Below are positions 56,569-64,000 of a stretch of DNA of 64,000 bases, piece after piece. A program made the translations under genes and the position numbers. The stretch spans positions 1,845,501 to 1,909,500 of the forward strand of contig NZ_CP039268.1 in the NCBI RefSeq assembly GCF_009664085.1, written 5' to 3'. The DNA is from Thermochromatium tepidum ATCC 43061. GTDB lineage: Bacteria; Pseudomonadota; Gammaproteobacteria; Chromatiales; Chromatiaceae. Under the pieces are notes generated by a model that was not told the DNA's origin, did not search any database, and saw only the letters and a program-made list of their open reading frames with translations. Position 1 is the first letter of the stretch. Each line of letters begins with the position of its first letter.

Positions 56569-56607
56569 CTGAACCGATGGCGTGAACCAAGGCACCACTC
56601 GGTTCAG
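56569..56607. terminator. 9-base perfect inverted repeat between convergent yhbY and dcd
   Basis: CTGAACCGA (56569-56577) and TCGGTTCAG (56599-56607) form a perfect 9-base stem with a 21-base loop that itself contains GTG/CAC. It lies in the 62-base gap between the two stop codons, the place expected for a two-way terminator, but there is no T-tract. Confidence 0.45.
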
Positions 56608-56622
56608 GCCATGATCCTGGAT

Positions 56623-57189
56623 TCAGGACTTGGGCAGGGTCACACCGCGCTGTCCCTGGTACTTGCCACCGCGATCCTTGTAAGACGTCTCACAGACCTC
56701 GTCGGACTCAAAGAACAGGATCTGCGCTACGCCCTCGTTGGCGTAGATCTTCGCCGGCAGCGGCGTGGTGTTGGAGAACTCCAGGGTGACGTGACCTTCC
56801 CACTCAGGTTCCAAAGGGGTCACATTGACGATAATTCCACACCTTGCATAGGTGCTTTTTCCCGTGCACAACACAAGTGTGTTCCTGGGGATGCGGAAAT
56901 ATTCCACCGTGCGCGCCAGCGCAAACGAATTCGGCGGAATGATGCAGACATCGGATTTGAGATCGACGAAGCTGCTGGAGTCGAAGTTCTTGGGATCGAC
57001 GATCGCCGAGTTGATATTGGTGAAGATCTTGAACTCATCGGCACAGCGCACGTCATAGCCGTAGCTCGAGGTGCCATAGGAGATCACCCGCCCATGCTCG
57101 CCTTCGCGCACCTGACTCGGCTCGAAGGGATCGATCATGCCGTGTTCGACGGCCATGCGTCGTATCCAGCGATCTGATTTGATGGCCAT
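56623..57189 (-). CDS. dcd: dCTP deaminase
   Basis: Deaminates dCTP to dUTP, feeding dTTP synthesis. It has 188 residues with [16 protein letters not shown], the active-site segment [20 protein letters not shown] and [27 protein letters not shown] lies before the ATG. It follows galE after a 74-base gap with a probable terminator. Confidence 0.96.
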   Translation of the reverse strand: MAIKSDRWIRRMAVEHGMIDPFEPSQVREGEHGRVISYGTSSYGYDVRCADEFKIFTNINSAIVDPKNFDSSSFVDLKSDVCIIPPNSFALARTVEYFRIPRNTLVLCTGKSTYARCGIIVNVTPLEPEWEGHVTLEFSNTTPLPAKIYANEGVAQILFFESDEVCETSYKDRGGKYQGQRGVTLPKS

Positions 57190-57200
57190 CCGGCCTCCTC

Positions 57201-57241
57201 ACGAAAAAACAAAAAACCCACGACGCCGCTGCTTGGGGCGT
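57201..57241 (-). terminator. Probable Rho-independent terminator of galE
   Basis: On the minus strand, just past the galE stop, ACGCC-(9 bases)-GGCGT forms a short stem, followed after CGTGGG by TTTTTTGTTTTTTCG. The T-rich run is clear and the stem is short (5 base pairs), so efficiency may be modest. dcd starts 12 bases further on. Confidence 0.6.
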
Positions 57242-57263
57242 TGAAGAAACGAAAGGGGCAGTG

Positions 57264-58283
57264 TCAAGGCCGTGCTCCGTATCCATCTGGATTCTGCGAC
57301 TGCCAACGCCAGGTGTCGGCCACCATCCGCTCTAGGTCGTATGCCGCGCTCCAGCCCAGCTCATCGCGCGCGAGCGACGGATCGACATAACAGCAGGCGA
57401 TGTCACCGGGCCGACGCTCGACGATGTCATAGGGGATTGGACGCCCGATTGCCCGCTCGAAGGCCGCGATCACCTCCAGCACACTGTAACCGCGCCCGGT
57501 CCCGAGATTGTAAGTGACCACGCCCGGTGATTCTTGCAGTTTGTGCAGGGCCGCCAGATGACCGCGCGCCAGGTCCACCACATGGATGTAATCGTACACC
57601 CCGGTCCCGTCCGGCGTCGGATAATCGCTGCCGAAGACGCGCAGACGCTGGAGCCGCCCGACCGCCACCTGAGCGATATAGGGCATGAGATTGTTCGGGA
57701 TCCCGTTCGGATCCTCGCCGATGCGCCCGCTCTCGTGCGCCCCGACCGGATTGAAATAGCGCAGCCGCGCGATGTTCCAGCGCGGATCAGAGACAGACAG
57801 ATCGCGCAGGATCTCCTCGATGAACAGCTTCGAGCGCCCATAGGGATGGGTCGGACCTAGGGGAAAATCCTCGCGAATCGGCACGGTCGCCGGTTCGCCA
57901 TAGACGGTCGCCGAGGAACTGAAGACGAGATCGCGCACCCCGGCGGCAGCCATCGCCTGACAGAGCGTCAGCGTACCCTGGACATTGTTGTCGTAATACT
58001 CCAGTGGATGCGCGACCGACTCACTCACCGCCTTGAGTCCGGCGCAATGGATCACGGCATCGAACCGGCCCTGGCTGAAGATCTCGTCGAGCGTCTCACG
58101 ATCGCGCAGATCGGCCTCGAAGAAGCCCAGCGCCCGTCCTGTAATCGCGCCGACTCGGCGCAGTGATTCCTCCTGGCTGTTGCAGAGATTGTCGAGCGCG
58201 ACCACATGGACTCCCGCCTGGAGCAGCTCCACACAGATATGGCTGCCGATGTAGCCCGCCCCACCCGTCACCAGAACTCGCAT
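57264..58283 (-). CDS. galE: UDP-glucose 4-epimerase
   Basis: Interconverts UDP-glucose and UDP-galactose for surface polysaccharides. It has 339 residues from the ATG at 58283 ([20 protein letters not shown]). NAD-binding GGAGYIG, catalytic [10 protein letters not shown] and the YGRSK Tyr/Lys pair ([13 protein letters not shown]) are all present. It stands alone with its own probable terminator; the upstream cptA gene ends 35 bases before it. Confidence 0.95.
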   Translation of the reverse strand: MRVLVTGGAGYIGSHICVELLQAGVHVVALDNLCNSQEESLRRVGAITGRALGFFEADLRDRETLDEIFSQGRFDAVIHCAGLKAVSESVAHPLEYYDNNVQGTLTLCQAMAAAGVRDLVFSSSATVYGEPATVPIREDFPLGPTHPYGRSKLFIEEILRDLSVSDPRWNIARLRYFNPVGAHESGRIGEDPNGIPNNLMPYIAQVAVGRLQRLRVFGSDYPTPDGTGVYDYIHVVDLARGHLAALHKLQESPGVVTYNLGTGRGYSVLEVIAAFERAIGRPIPYDIVERRPGDIACCYVDPSLARDELGWSAAYDLERMVADTWRWQSQNPDGYGARP

Positions 58284-58318
58284 GGTCGTTGCTTTCCCGC
58301 GGTTCGCTGATTCAGTCT

Positions 58319-58774
58319 TCAGGCCGTCTCGACAGGCTCGCCCACGAGTCGCAGACGCCAACGCAGACGGCGCAAGGTCTCGGCGTCGAGCGAATCCGGA
58401 CCGAGCACCAAAACAACCCGCCTTAGACGTCCGAGCACGAATACCAATGAGACGCCCCAGGGGCTCACGAAGGTCGCCGGTGAGAGCCGCACCTCAATCT
58501 CGTGCCCGGAAACGAGCTGCAGGGTCCAGGAGCCATCCGGGTGCCAGGTTGCGCCTCGGATCGAATGGGGCGCACGCCTGAGTACCTCGGTCCACAGCGT
58601 GCGCCAAGCATCAAACAACACAACCAGGACCAGCGGCCCGCCCAGTCGCCAGTCGAGCGATAAGGCCGCGATCACCGCTAGAGACAGAACCGGTGTCGCC
58701 AGGGCTAAAACGAGGAGCCGTAGCGAAACGCGCGGGAACAGGATCAGCGGCGGATAGACTCGATGGCTGTCCAT
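58319..58774 (-). CDS. CptA/YgfX family membrane protein
   Basis: 151 residues from the ATG at 58774, only 4 bases after the sdhE stop. Two membrane segments lie near residues 15-50 ([38 protein letters not shown]), followed by a soluble tail ([20 protein letters not shown]). This is the E. coli ygfX (cptA) position, next to ygfY (sdhE). YgfX has been described as a toxin acting on cytoskeleton proteins with SdhE as partner, although SdhE is mainly a flavinylation factor. The function here is not shown. Confidence 0.78.
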   Translation of the reverse strand: MDSHRVYPPLILFPRVSLRLLVLALATPVLSLAVIAALSLDWRLGGPLVLVVLFDAWRTLWTEVLRRAPHSIRGATWHPDGSWTLQLVSGHEIEVRLSPATFVSPWGVSLVFVLGRLRRVVLVLGPDSLDAETLRRLRWRLRLVGEPVETA

Positions 58775-58778
58775 ACCG

Positions 58779-59078
58779 TCAGCCGGGGCGCGGCGATGCG
58801 CTCGCAACGGTGAGGATCCGCGCCACCAGTGCACGCAGCTGCGGCTCGGACGGCTCGGAGCGCCCCATGAACCAGTCGCTTAGCTGAGGATCCGGCTGGC
58901 CGAGCAATGCGACGAAGTCCCGGCGTTCGGCGGCGGACAGTTGGGCATAGCCGAGATCGAGGAAACGCTCGAGCAGATGATCCAGCTCCAGCATCCCGCG
59001 CCGACACTGCCAGCGCAGACGCTGAAGATCGGGCGGTTCATCGGTTGGACACTGTCTTGAATGGGCGAGGGCAAACAC
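58779..59078 (-). CDS. sdhE: SdhE (succinate dehydrogenase flavinylation factor)
   Basis: 99 residues with a GTG start that directly abuts the sdhB stop (TAGGTG). The family motif RGxxE is present as RRGMLELDHLLERF, with FLDLGYAQLSAAERRDFVAL after it. It helps attach FAD to SdhA. A more internal start would lose the first 15 residues but keep the fold. The order sdhB-sdhE-cptA is conserved. Confidence 0.9.
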   Translation of the reverse strand: MFALAHSRQCPTDEPPDLQRLRWQCRRGMLELDHLLERFLDLGYAQLSAAERRDFVALLGQPDPQLSDWFMGRSEPSEPQLRALVARILTVASASPRPG

Positions 59079-59771
59079 CTAAAACCCCTTTTCGAGCATC
59101 AGTTCCTTGATGCGTCCAATGGCGCGGGTCGGGTTGAGCCCCTTGGGGCAGACCTCGACGCAGTTCATGATGCTATGACAGCGGAAGAGTTTGTATGGCC
59201 CCTCCAGGGCATCGAGCCGCTCTTCGGTCGCCTGATCCCGGCTGTCGGCCAGGAAGCGCCACGCCTGCAACAACGCCGCCGGCCCGTGGAATTTGTCTGG
59301 ATTCCACCAGAAGGACGGACAGGCGGTGGAACAGCTCCCACAGAGGATGCACTCATAGAGACCATCGAGCCGGTCGCGATCGGCTGGGGTCTGCAAGATC
59401 TCCTGCTCGGGCAGTGGATCCTTGCGCACCAGATAGGGCTTGACCGCACGATATTGCTCATAGAACTGGGTCATGTCGACGACCAGATCGCGAATGACCG
59501 GGCGCCCCGGCAGGGGGCGTATCCGGATCGGCGTCTTGAGTTCGCTGATCGGGGTGATGCAGGCCAGTACGTTGCGACCATTGGCGTTGACCGCGTCCGA
59601 TCCACAGACCCCCTCACCGCAGGAATGCCGGAAGCTGAAGGACTCGTCCTGTCGTTTTACCTCCAGCAGGGCGTCGCGCAACATCATGCCCTGGAAGGTC
59701 TTGACCTCGTAGTCCTGCATCCGGGGGCGCTGGTCGACATCCGGACTGTAGCGATAGACGCTGATTCTCAT
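59079..59771 (-). CDS. sdhB: Succinate dehydrogenase iron-sulfur subunit
   Basis: 230 residues. The 2Fe-2S site is HSCGEGVCGSDAVNANGRNV and the following Cys, the 4Fe-4S site CILCGSCSTACPSF, and the 3Fe-4S site CHSIMNCVEVCPKGLNP. It carries electrons from SdhA to quinone. sdhC, sdhD and sdhA, which normally precede it, are absent: the next gene upstream on this strand is nrdB. They must lie elsewhere, or the cluster has been split. Confidence 0.95.
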   Translation of the reverse strand: MRISVYRYSPDVDQRPRMQDYEVKTFQGMMLRDALLEVKRQDESFSFRHSCGEGVCGSDAVNANGRNVLACITPISELKTPIRIRPLPGRPVIRDLVVDMTQFYEQYRAVKPYLVRKDPLPEQEILQTPADRDRLDGLYECILCGSCSTACPSFWWNPDKFHGPAALLQAWRFLADSRDQATEERLDALEGPYKLFRCHSIMNCVEVCPKGLNPTRAIGRIKELMLEKGF

Positions 59772-59847
59772 CGTCGATACTCGAAAGGGCGGGCGGGGGC
59801 CGCATCCGTATTAACCCGAGCTGATTAAGGGCCGGGTTAATCAGTAG

Positions 59848-61038
59848 TCAGTCCCAGCTCAGCGTGCCACCGGTCTGATACTCGGTGACCCTGCTCTCGA
59901 AGAAGTTCTTTTCCTTCTTCAGATCCAAAACCTCAGACATCCAAGGGAAGGGGTTGGTCGCCCCCGGATACTGCTCGGGGAGCCCGATCTGGATACAGCG
60001 GCGATTGGCGATGAATCGAAGATACTCCTCGAACATCTGGGCATTGAGCCCGAGCACCCCACGCGGCATGGTGTCCTGGGCGTAGGCCGCCTCTAGCGCC
60101 ACGGCCTCGCGGATCATGCCGACCAATTCCTGCCGGAACTCGGGCGTCCAAAGGTGCGGATTCTCGATCTTGATCTGATTGATCACATCGATGCCAAAGT
60201 TCATGTGCATCGACTCGTCGCGCAGGATGTACTGGAACTGCTCGGCGGTGCCGGTCATCTTGTTGCGCCGGCCCAGGCTGAGGATCTGCACGAAGCCGAC
60301 ATAGAAGAAGATCCCCTCGAAGATGACATAGAAGGCGACCAGCTCGCGCAGGAGCCGCCGGTCATTCTCCGGGGTGCCGGTCTTGAAATGGGGGTCGGCC
60401 AGGGACTGGGTGAAGGGCAGCGCCCATTCGGCCTTGCGCGCCACCGAGGGGACCTCACGGTACATATTGAAGATCTCGCCCTCGTCGAGCCCCAGGCTCT
60501 CGACCACATACTGATAGGCGTGGGTGTGTAGCGCCTCCTCGAATGCCTGACGCAGCAGATACTGGCGGCACTCGGGGTTGGTGATGTGGCGATAGACCGC
60601 GAGCACCAGGTTGTTGGCGACCAGGGAGTCGGCGGTCGAGAAGAAGCCCAGGTTGCGCTTGACGATGAGGCGCTCGTCCTCGGTCAGCCCATGTGGATCC
60701 TTCCAGAGCGCCAGATCGGCGTTCATGGGGATCTCCTGGGGCATCCAGTGGTTGGCGCAGGCATCGAGATACTTCTGCCAGGCCCAGTCATACTTGAAGG
60801 GCACGAGCTGATTGAGATCGGCGCGGCAGTTGATGATGCGCTTGTCATCGACACGCACCCGCTCTGCCCCCATAGCGAGCGCCTCCAGACCGGTGGCGCC
60901 ACCTGCGGCCGACTCGGAACGGCGCGAGCGCTGACCTGGCAGGATGCAATCCTCGATCGGCAGATCAACCTGCGGGCTCGGGTTGGCACAGCGAAAGGGA
61001 TCGGGATCGACGCTCAGTGGCACACTTACAGTAGTCAT
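59848..61038 (-). CDS. nrdB: Ribonucleotide reductase class I beta subunit
   Basis: 396 residues from the ATG at 61038; the frame to 61233 has no matching extension. Metal ligands are Asp137 ([12 protein letters not shown]), Glu168 and His171 ([10 protein letters not shown]), Glu241 (VIFEGIFF), Glu275 and His278 (DESMHMN). The radical-site residue equivalent to E. coli Tyr122 is Tyr175. The surrounding sequence ([30 protein letters not shown]) is that of the chlamydial-type R2 lineage, but that lineage often has Phe and Glu where this protein has Tyr and Asp. nrdA is not adjacent. Confidence 0.93.
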   Translation of the reverse strand: MTTVSVPLSVDPDPFRCANPSPQVDLPIEDCILPGQRSRRSESAAGGATGLEALAMGAERVRVDDKRIINCRADLNQLVPFKYDWAWQKYLDACANHWMPQEIPMNADLALWKDPHGLTEDERLIVKRNLGFFSTADSLVANNLVLAVYRHITNPECRQYLLRQAFEEALHTHAYQYVVESLGLDEGEIFNMYREVPSVARKAEWALPFTQSLADPHFKTGTPENDRRLLRELVAFYVIFEGIFFYVGFVQILSLGRRNKMTGTAEQFQYILRDESMHMNFGIDVINQIKIENPHLWTPEFRQELVGMIREAVALEAAYAQDTMPRGVLGLNAQMFEEYLRFIANRRCIQIGLPEQYPGATNPFPWMSEVLDLKKEKNFFESRVTEYQTGGTLSWD

Positions 61039-61490
61039 GCGCGAGGCGTTATCGACCAACCCTCGGCCCGGACGCGGATAAACCTGGTATGGAGAAGACG
61101 ATTGAAGTGTCGCAGACCCATGAACGTCTGTGTCTGATCGGCGCCCTGAACCTCGATGGATCTGGGGCTCCAGCGACGGCGGTCGGCTTGGCGTCTCACG
61201 GAGGGTCGCGAGTGGGTCATCCCAATTCAGCATGGTTTCTGGTCTCTGAGGTCGCTGTCGCGGGTGAACTCAATCAGGCGAGTCTACGCAATTTCAGCGA
61301 TGACTCCAAGCACCGGAGACCAGATCTTGTGTGATCGGTGTAACTCGAACCGTTTATGTAGTTTCAGACGCCTTGCCATGGCGAGTCTAGCCGCATGACC
61401 CTTGATCTTGCTGAGGATCAGAGCGCCACTGGCGCAACGCGTTCGCGACGAACCCGAGCCCCCTGGACCCGAGCACGTTAGAATCAGGCC
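61039..61490. other. 452-base intergenic region between nrdB and srkA
   Basis: Holds the divergent promoters of nrdB and srkA. I looked for paired NrdR boxes (ACAC-AT-rich-GTGT palindromes) and found none convincing. An AT-rich patch lies at 61318-61362. A minus-strand frame from 61559 crosses it (…SKIKGHAARLAMARRLKLHK…) but has no family match and no ribosome site. No tRNA-like or terminator-like fold was noticed. Confidence 0.4.
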
Positions 61491-62480
61491 ATGAACATCG
61501 CCAACCCTACACCCTATGCCGATCTTGGTCCCGACCGCGTGCTCGATGCCGTCGAGCATCTCGGGTTGAGGCCTGACGGTCGTCTGTTGGCACTCAATAG
61601 CTACGAGAATCGCGTCTATCAGATCGGTCTAGAGGATGATGCGCCTGTCATCGCCAAATTCTATCGTCCTGGACGCTGGAGCGATGCCGCCATCCGCGAG
61701 GAACACGCCTTCGTGCTCGCCCTGGCCGAGCTGGAGATCCCGGTTGTCGCACCGCTACGCATCTGTGGTGAGACATTGCACAGCTTCGCCGGCTATCGTT
61801 TCTCGCTGATGCCGCGGCGTGGCGGACGTCATCCCGAGTTGGGCGACCTGGATGTCCTAGAATGGATCGGGCGCTTCATCGGACGCATCCACGCCGTCGG
61901 TACGGTCGAACCGTTCCGTCATCGCCCGACCCTCGACATCGCGCACCTTGGCGTCGAGTCACGCGACTACCTGCTCGCCCATCAGTGGATTCCGGACGAG
62001 TTGCTACCGGCCTACACCAGCGTCGTGGATCAGGCCCTGCGCGGCGCGCGCGACTATTATGTCCGCGCCGGCTCGATCCGGGACATCCGGCTGCACGGCG
62101 ACTGTCATCTCGGTAACCTGCTTTGGACCGACGCCGGACCGCATTTTGTCGACTTCGACGACGCGTGCCAGGGGCCCGCTGTTCAGGATCTCTGGATGTT
62201 GCTCTCCGGCGAGCGCGAGGAGATGCGTCGGCAGCTTGCGGCCGTGCTCGCCGGTTATGAGGATTTCCAGGAATTCAACCCACGCGAGCTGCATCTGATC
62301 GAGGCGTTGCGCACGCTACGCCTGATCCACCATGCCGCCTGGATCGCGCGTCGCTGGAGCGACCCTGCCTTTCCGTCCGCCTTCACCTGGTTCGGAGACA
62401 GGCATTATTGGCAGAACCATATCCTGCAACTGCGCGAACAGATCGCTGCGATGGAGGCCGGCCCGCTCCACGGACTCTGA
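61491..62480 (+). CDS. srkA: Stress response serine/threonine kinase SrkA (YihE)
   Basis: A 329-residue APH-fold kinase. The conserved catalytic segment is RLHGDCHLGNLLWTDAGP followed by HFVDFDDACQGP. The N-terminal ENRVYQIGLEDDAPVIAKFY includes the ATP-binding lysine. In E. coli SrkA counteracts stress-induced death linked to MazEF and envelope stress. No partner gene is adjacent. It is divergent from nrdB. Confidence 0.9.
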   Translation: MNIANPTPYADLGPDRVLDAVEHLGLRPDGRLLALNSYENRVYQIGLEDDAPVIAKFYRPGRWSDAAIREEHAFVLALAELEIPVVAPLRICGETLHSFAGYRFSLMPRRGGRHPELGDLDVLEWIGRFIGRIHAVGTVEPFRHRPTLDIAHLGVESRDYLLAHQWIPDELLPAYTSVVDQALRGARDYYVRAGSIRDIRLHGDCHLGNLLWTDAGPHFVDFDDACQGPAVQDLWMLLSGEREEMRRQLAAVLAGYEDFQEFNPRELHLIEALRTLRLIHHAAWIARRWSDPAFPSAFTWFGDRHYWQNHILQLREQIAAMEAGPLHGL

Positions 62481-62562
62481 ATCCCAGCGAATGCGCCGGG
62501 GCGCGGTTTAGAATGCACCACTCTCCAACCAACACCCCTATCCAGAACCCGAGGGCTTATCC

Positions 62563-62859
62563 ATGCACAACGGCGACAGACAGCGCCAACCGGAGGACAG
62601 CGCGTTCAGCGACACGGACTGGCTCGGTAAGGCCAAGGATCTGATCAATCAAGGCAATCTCAGGCGCCTCATCGTGCGCCGCCCGAACGGGCGCCTCCTG
62701 CTGGACGCCCCATTGGTTGCCGGTCTTGCCGTCATTGCGCTCCTCATCCTGGTCGTACCGATGCTGATGGCGCTCGCCGCCCTGGCGGCGCTCGTGATGC
62801 AGTTCAAACTCGAGATCGAACGCGAACCTGGGGTCTATGAGGATCGCGACCACGATTGA
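62563..62859 (+). CDS. DUF4342 domain membrane protein
   Basis: 98 residues. The N-terminal soluble part (WLGKAKDLINQGNLRRLIVR) fits the DUF4342 domain, followed by one hydrophobic segment (LVAGLAVIALLILVVPMLMA) and a charged tail. The function is unknown. It converges with cvpA over a 28-base gap. Confidence 0.7.
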   Translation: MHNGDRQRQPEDSAFSDTDWLGKAKDLINQGNLRRLIVRRPNGRLLLDAPLVAGLAVIALLILVVPMLMALAALAALVMQFKLEIEREPGVYEDRDHD

Positions 62860-62887
62860 TCTCTAAGGATGCCCGCAGGCGATCCGG

Positions 62888-63379
62888 TCAGATCTGTTTC
62901 AGGCGATTTTCGAGTTCGGGTGGTATCAGGCTGAGCAGCCACTGACTGATTGAGTCGAAATCCTTGATCAGTGTCGATTCCTTCCAGGCCGGATCGTCCG
63001 GCGCGGGTGTCAGGGCCGCCAGATAGACGGCCATGGACACCAGAACCACACCGCGCGCGGCGCCAAAGGCCATCCCGAGCAGACGATCGACTCCCGTCAG
63101 CCCCACAGAGTCAATCAGCGCCGTTAGCAGCGTGCCCAGGATGGCACCGGCGATCAGCACCAGCAGCACCAGCCCGATGAAGGCCACGCCCTTCCTGACC
63201 AGCGGATGAGCTAACTGCCCGCTCAGCAGGTCGGCCAGTTCCTGATGAAAGAACCAGGCGATGACAAGCGCCGCGACCCAGGTGCCCAGTGATAGCACCT
63301 CACGAATCAGGCCGCGCGCCACGCCGACCAGGGCCGAGAGCCCAATGGTTACGAGGATAATGTAATCGACCCAATTCAT
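62888..63379 (-). CDS. cvpA: CvpA family membrane protein
   Basis: 163 residues with four membrane segments (IILVTIGLSALVGVARGL, LGTWVAALVIAWFF, GVAFIGLVLLVLIAGAILG, LLGMAFGAARGVVLVSMAVY). CvpA is needed for colicin V production in E. coli and, more broadly, for envelope resistance to stress. It usually precedes purF; purF is not on this side. It follows the SPOR gene by 15 bases, the dedD-cvpA order. Confidence 0.92.
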   Translation of the reverse strand: MNWVDYIILVTIGLSALVGVARGLIREVLSLGTWVAALVIAWFFHQELADLLSGQLAHPLVRKGVAFIGLVLLVLIAGAILGTLLTALIDSVGLTGVDRLLGMAFGAARGVVLVSMAVYLAALTPAPDDPAWKESTLIKDFDSISQWLLSLIPPELENRLKQI

Positions 63380-63394
63380 TGGTTTGGGACAGGG

Positions 63395-64000
63395 TTACTG
63401 ATAGCGTTGAATGAGGGTATCGAGCTTCTGCTGTTTGCGCAGCATCTCGGCCGTGCGCTCGGCGTTGGCGCGATCGATGTCCGGACCGACGCGGACGCGA
63501 TAATACGTCTTGCCGCCGACCTCGGCGCGTTCGACGAAGGCCGAGTATCCGGCCTGCTTGAGTTTGTCGGCCAATTTTCCGGCCGCCTCCGGCGAGCCGA
63601 GACTGGAGACCTGAACCACCCAGGACGACAGTCCGTCAGCGCGTGATCTCGGGGGCTCCGGCAGGGAAACAGGCGCCTCCGGCTTGGGCGGCGACGCTGG
63701 GGCCGGTTGTTGTGACGCTCTAGGGGACTGCTGAGGCGGCTTGGCGGCCTGACTCTTTGTCGGGGGTGGCGTTTGAGTCGCCGGACGGCTCTCGCGCGTC
63801 GGCCTGGCTGGAGGCGAGACAGGCTCCTGAACCGGCGCGAACGCGCCCTCCGCCGATTCGTGCCCCAAAGATGCCGTTTCGTCGGCCTCGAAGCCCCGCA
63901 TGGGCTGAGGCGGCGTCAGAAGTGTCTCTTCAGCGGTCAGATCGCTGATAGTGCCAGACACCGGCGGCGGCGTTCCGGCCCGGGTGTCGGGTGCACCGGA
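63395..64000 (-). CDS. SPOR domain protein, DedD-like (partial, 5' end outside window)
   Basis: At least 201 residues, open to the window edge; the real start lies beyond 64000. There is a long Pro/Ala/Ser/Gln-rich linker, then a C-terminal SPOR domain (WVVQVSSLGSPEAAGKLADK, YSAFVERAEVGGKTYYRVRV, IDRANAERTAEMLRKQQKLD). SPOR domains bind denuded glycan at the division septum, and DedD-type proteins normally have an N-terminal membrane anchor, not seen here. Upstream of cvpA, as in the accD-folC-dedD-cvpA order. Confidence 0.88.
   Translation of the reverse strand, partial: SGAPDTRAGTPPPVSGTISDLTAEETLLTPPQPMRGFEADETASLGHESAEGAFAPVQEPVSPPARPTRESRPATQTPPPTKSQAAKPPQQSPRASQQPAPASPPKPEAPVSLPEPPRSRADGLSSWVVQVSSLGSPEAAGKLADKLKQAGYSAFVERAEVGGKTYYRVRVGPDIDRANAERTAEMLRKQQKLDTLIQRYQ

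Noticed and set aside
61284-61559. Minus-strand frame of 91 residues before srkA
   Set aside because: Overlaps the srkA start, has no recognised domain, and no ribosome site.

Overview
This 64 kb window is a GC-rich, densely packed stretch of core chromosome from a gammaproteobacterium. The gene orders aroA-cmk-rpsA-ihfB, cvpA next to a SPOR (DedD-like) gene, sdhB-sdhE-cptA, hemA-prfA and flgBCDEFGHIJKL with cheV-cheR and flgA-flgM-flgN all fit that class. Class II AroA, TrpB type 2 and a chlamydial-lineage NrdB would suit a Chromatiales-like (purple sulfur bacterium) member. That placement is an inference: no photosynthesis or sulfur-oxidation gene lies in the window. There are no rRNA or tRNA genes, CRISPR arrays or intact mobile elements that I can see.

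Layout. 1-5.5 kb: end of ispE, a periplasmic TPR protein, divergent hemA-prfA, and a multi-cluster CDGSH protein. 5.6-7.9 kb: a DNR-type Crp/Fnr regulator, fructose-1,6-bisphosphatase, and a decayed TnpB (IS200/IS605) on the opposite strand just upstream of fbp. 7.9-24.8 kb: a flagellar block. flgBCDEFGHIJKL runs leftward from a strong sigma-54 promoter, preceded by cheV-cheR. flgA and flgM-flgN-fliK-like-flhB-like run rightward, with a sigma-28 promoter before flgM. 24.8-28.9 kb: histidine kinase, response regulator and murI with 4-base overlaps. 29-45.5 kb: housekeeping genes (RDD protein, lptG, pepA, trpB2, HDOD protein, ettA, pepN, grxC, hslR, a cysteine-rich unknown, SDR, EF-hand protein, cpdA, acylphosphatase, wrbA, hda, pgsA-like). 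45.5-51.7 kb: purMN, three small poorly known genes, nudF, and phoBR behind a Pho box. 51.7-56.1 kb: aroA-cmk-rpsA-ihfB, with a probable S1 autoregulatory hairpin in the rpsA leader. 56.2-64 kb: yhbY, dcd, galE, cptA-sdhE-sdhB, nrdB, srkA, a DUF4342 protein, cvpA and a truncated SPOR gene.

No large undescribed system is present. The observations most worth following are: cysteines at equivalent places in the hook/rod proteins FlgE, FlgF and FlgG; a sharp GC drop over flgD-flgE; the TnpB remnant with a hairpin at its end; the GGAU-loop hairpin before rpsA; the coupling of murI to a two-component system; a cysteine-rich unknown protein; and an IHF beta subunit with a duplicated N-terminus and a C-terminal tail. 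Start sites were chosen by Shine-Dalgarno sequence, neighbour spacing and family length; where they differ from the longest reading frame this is stated.
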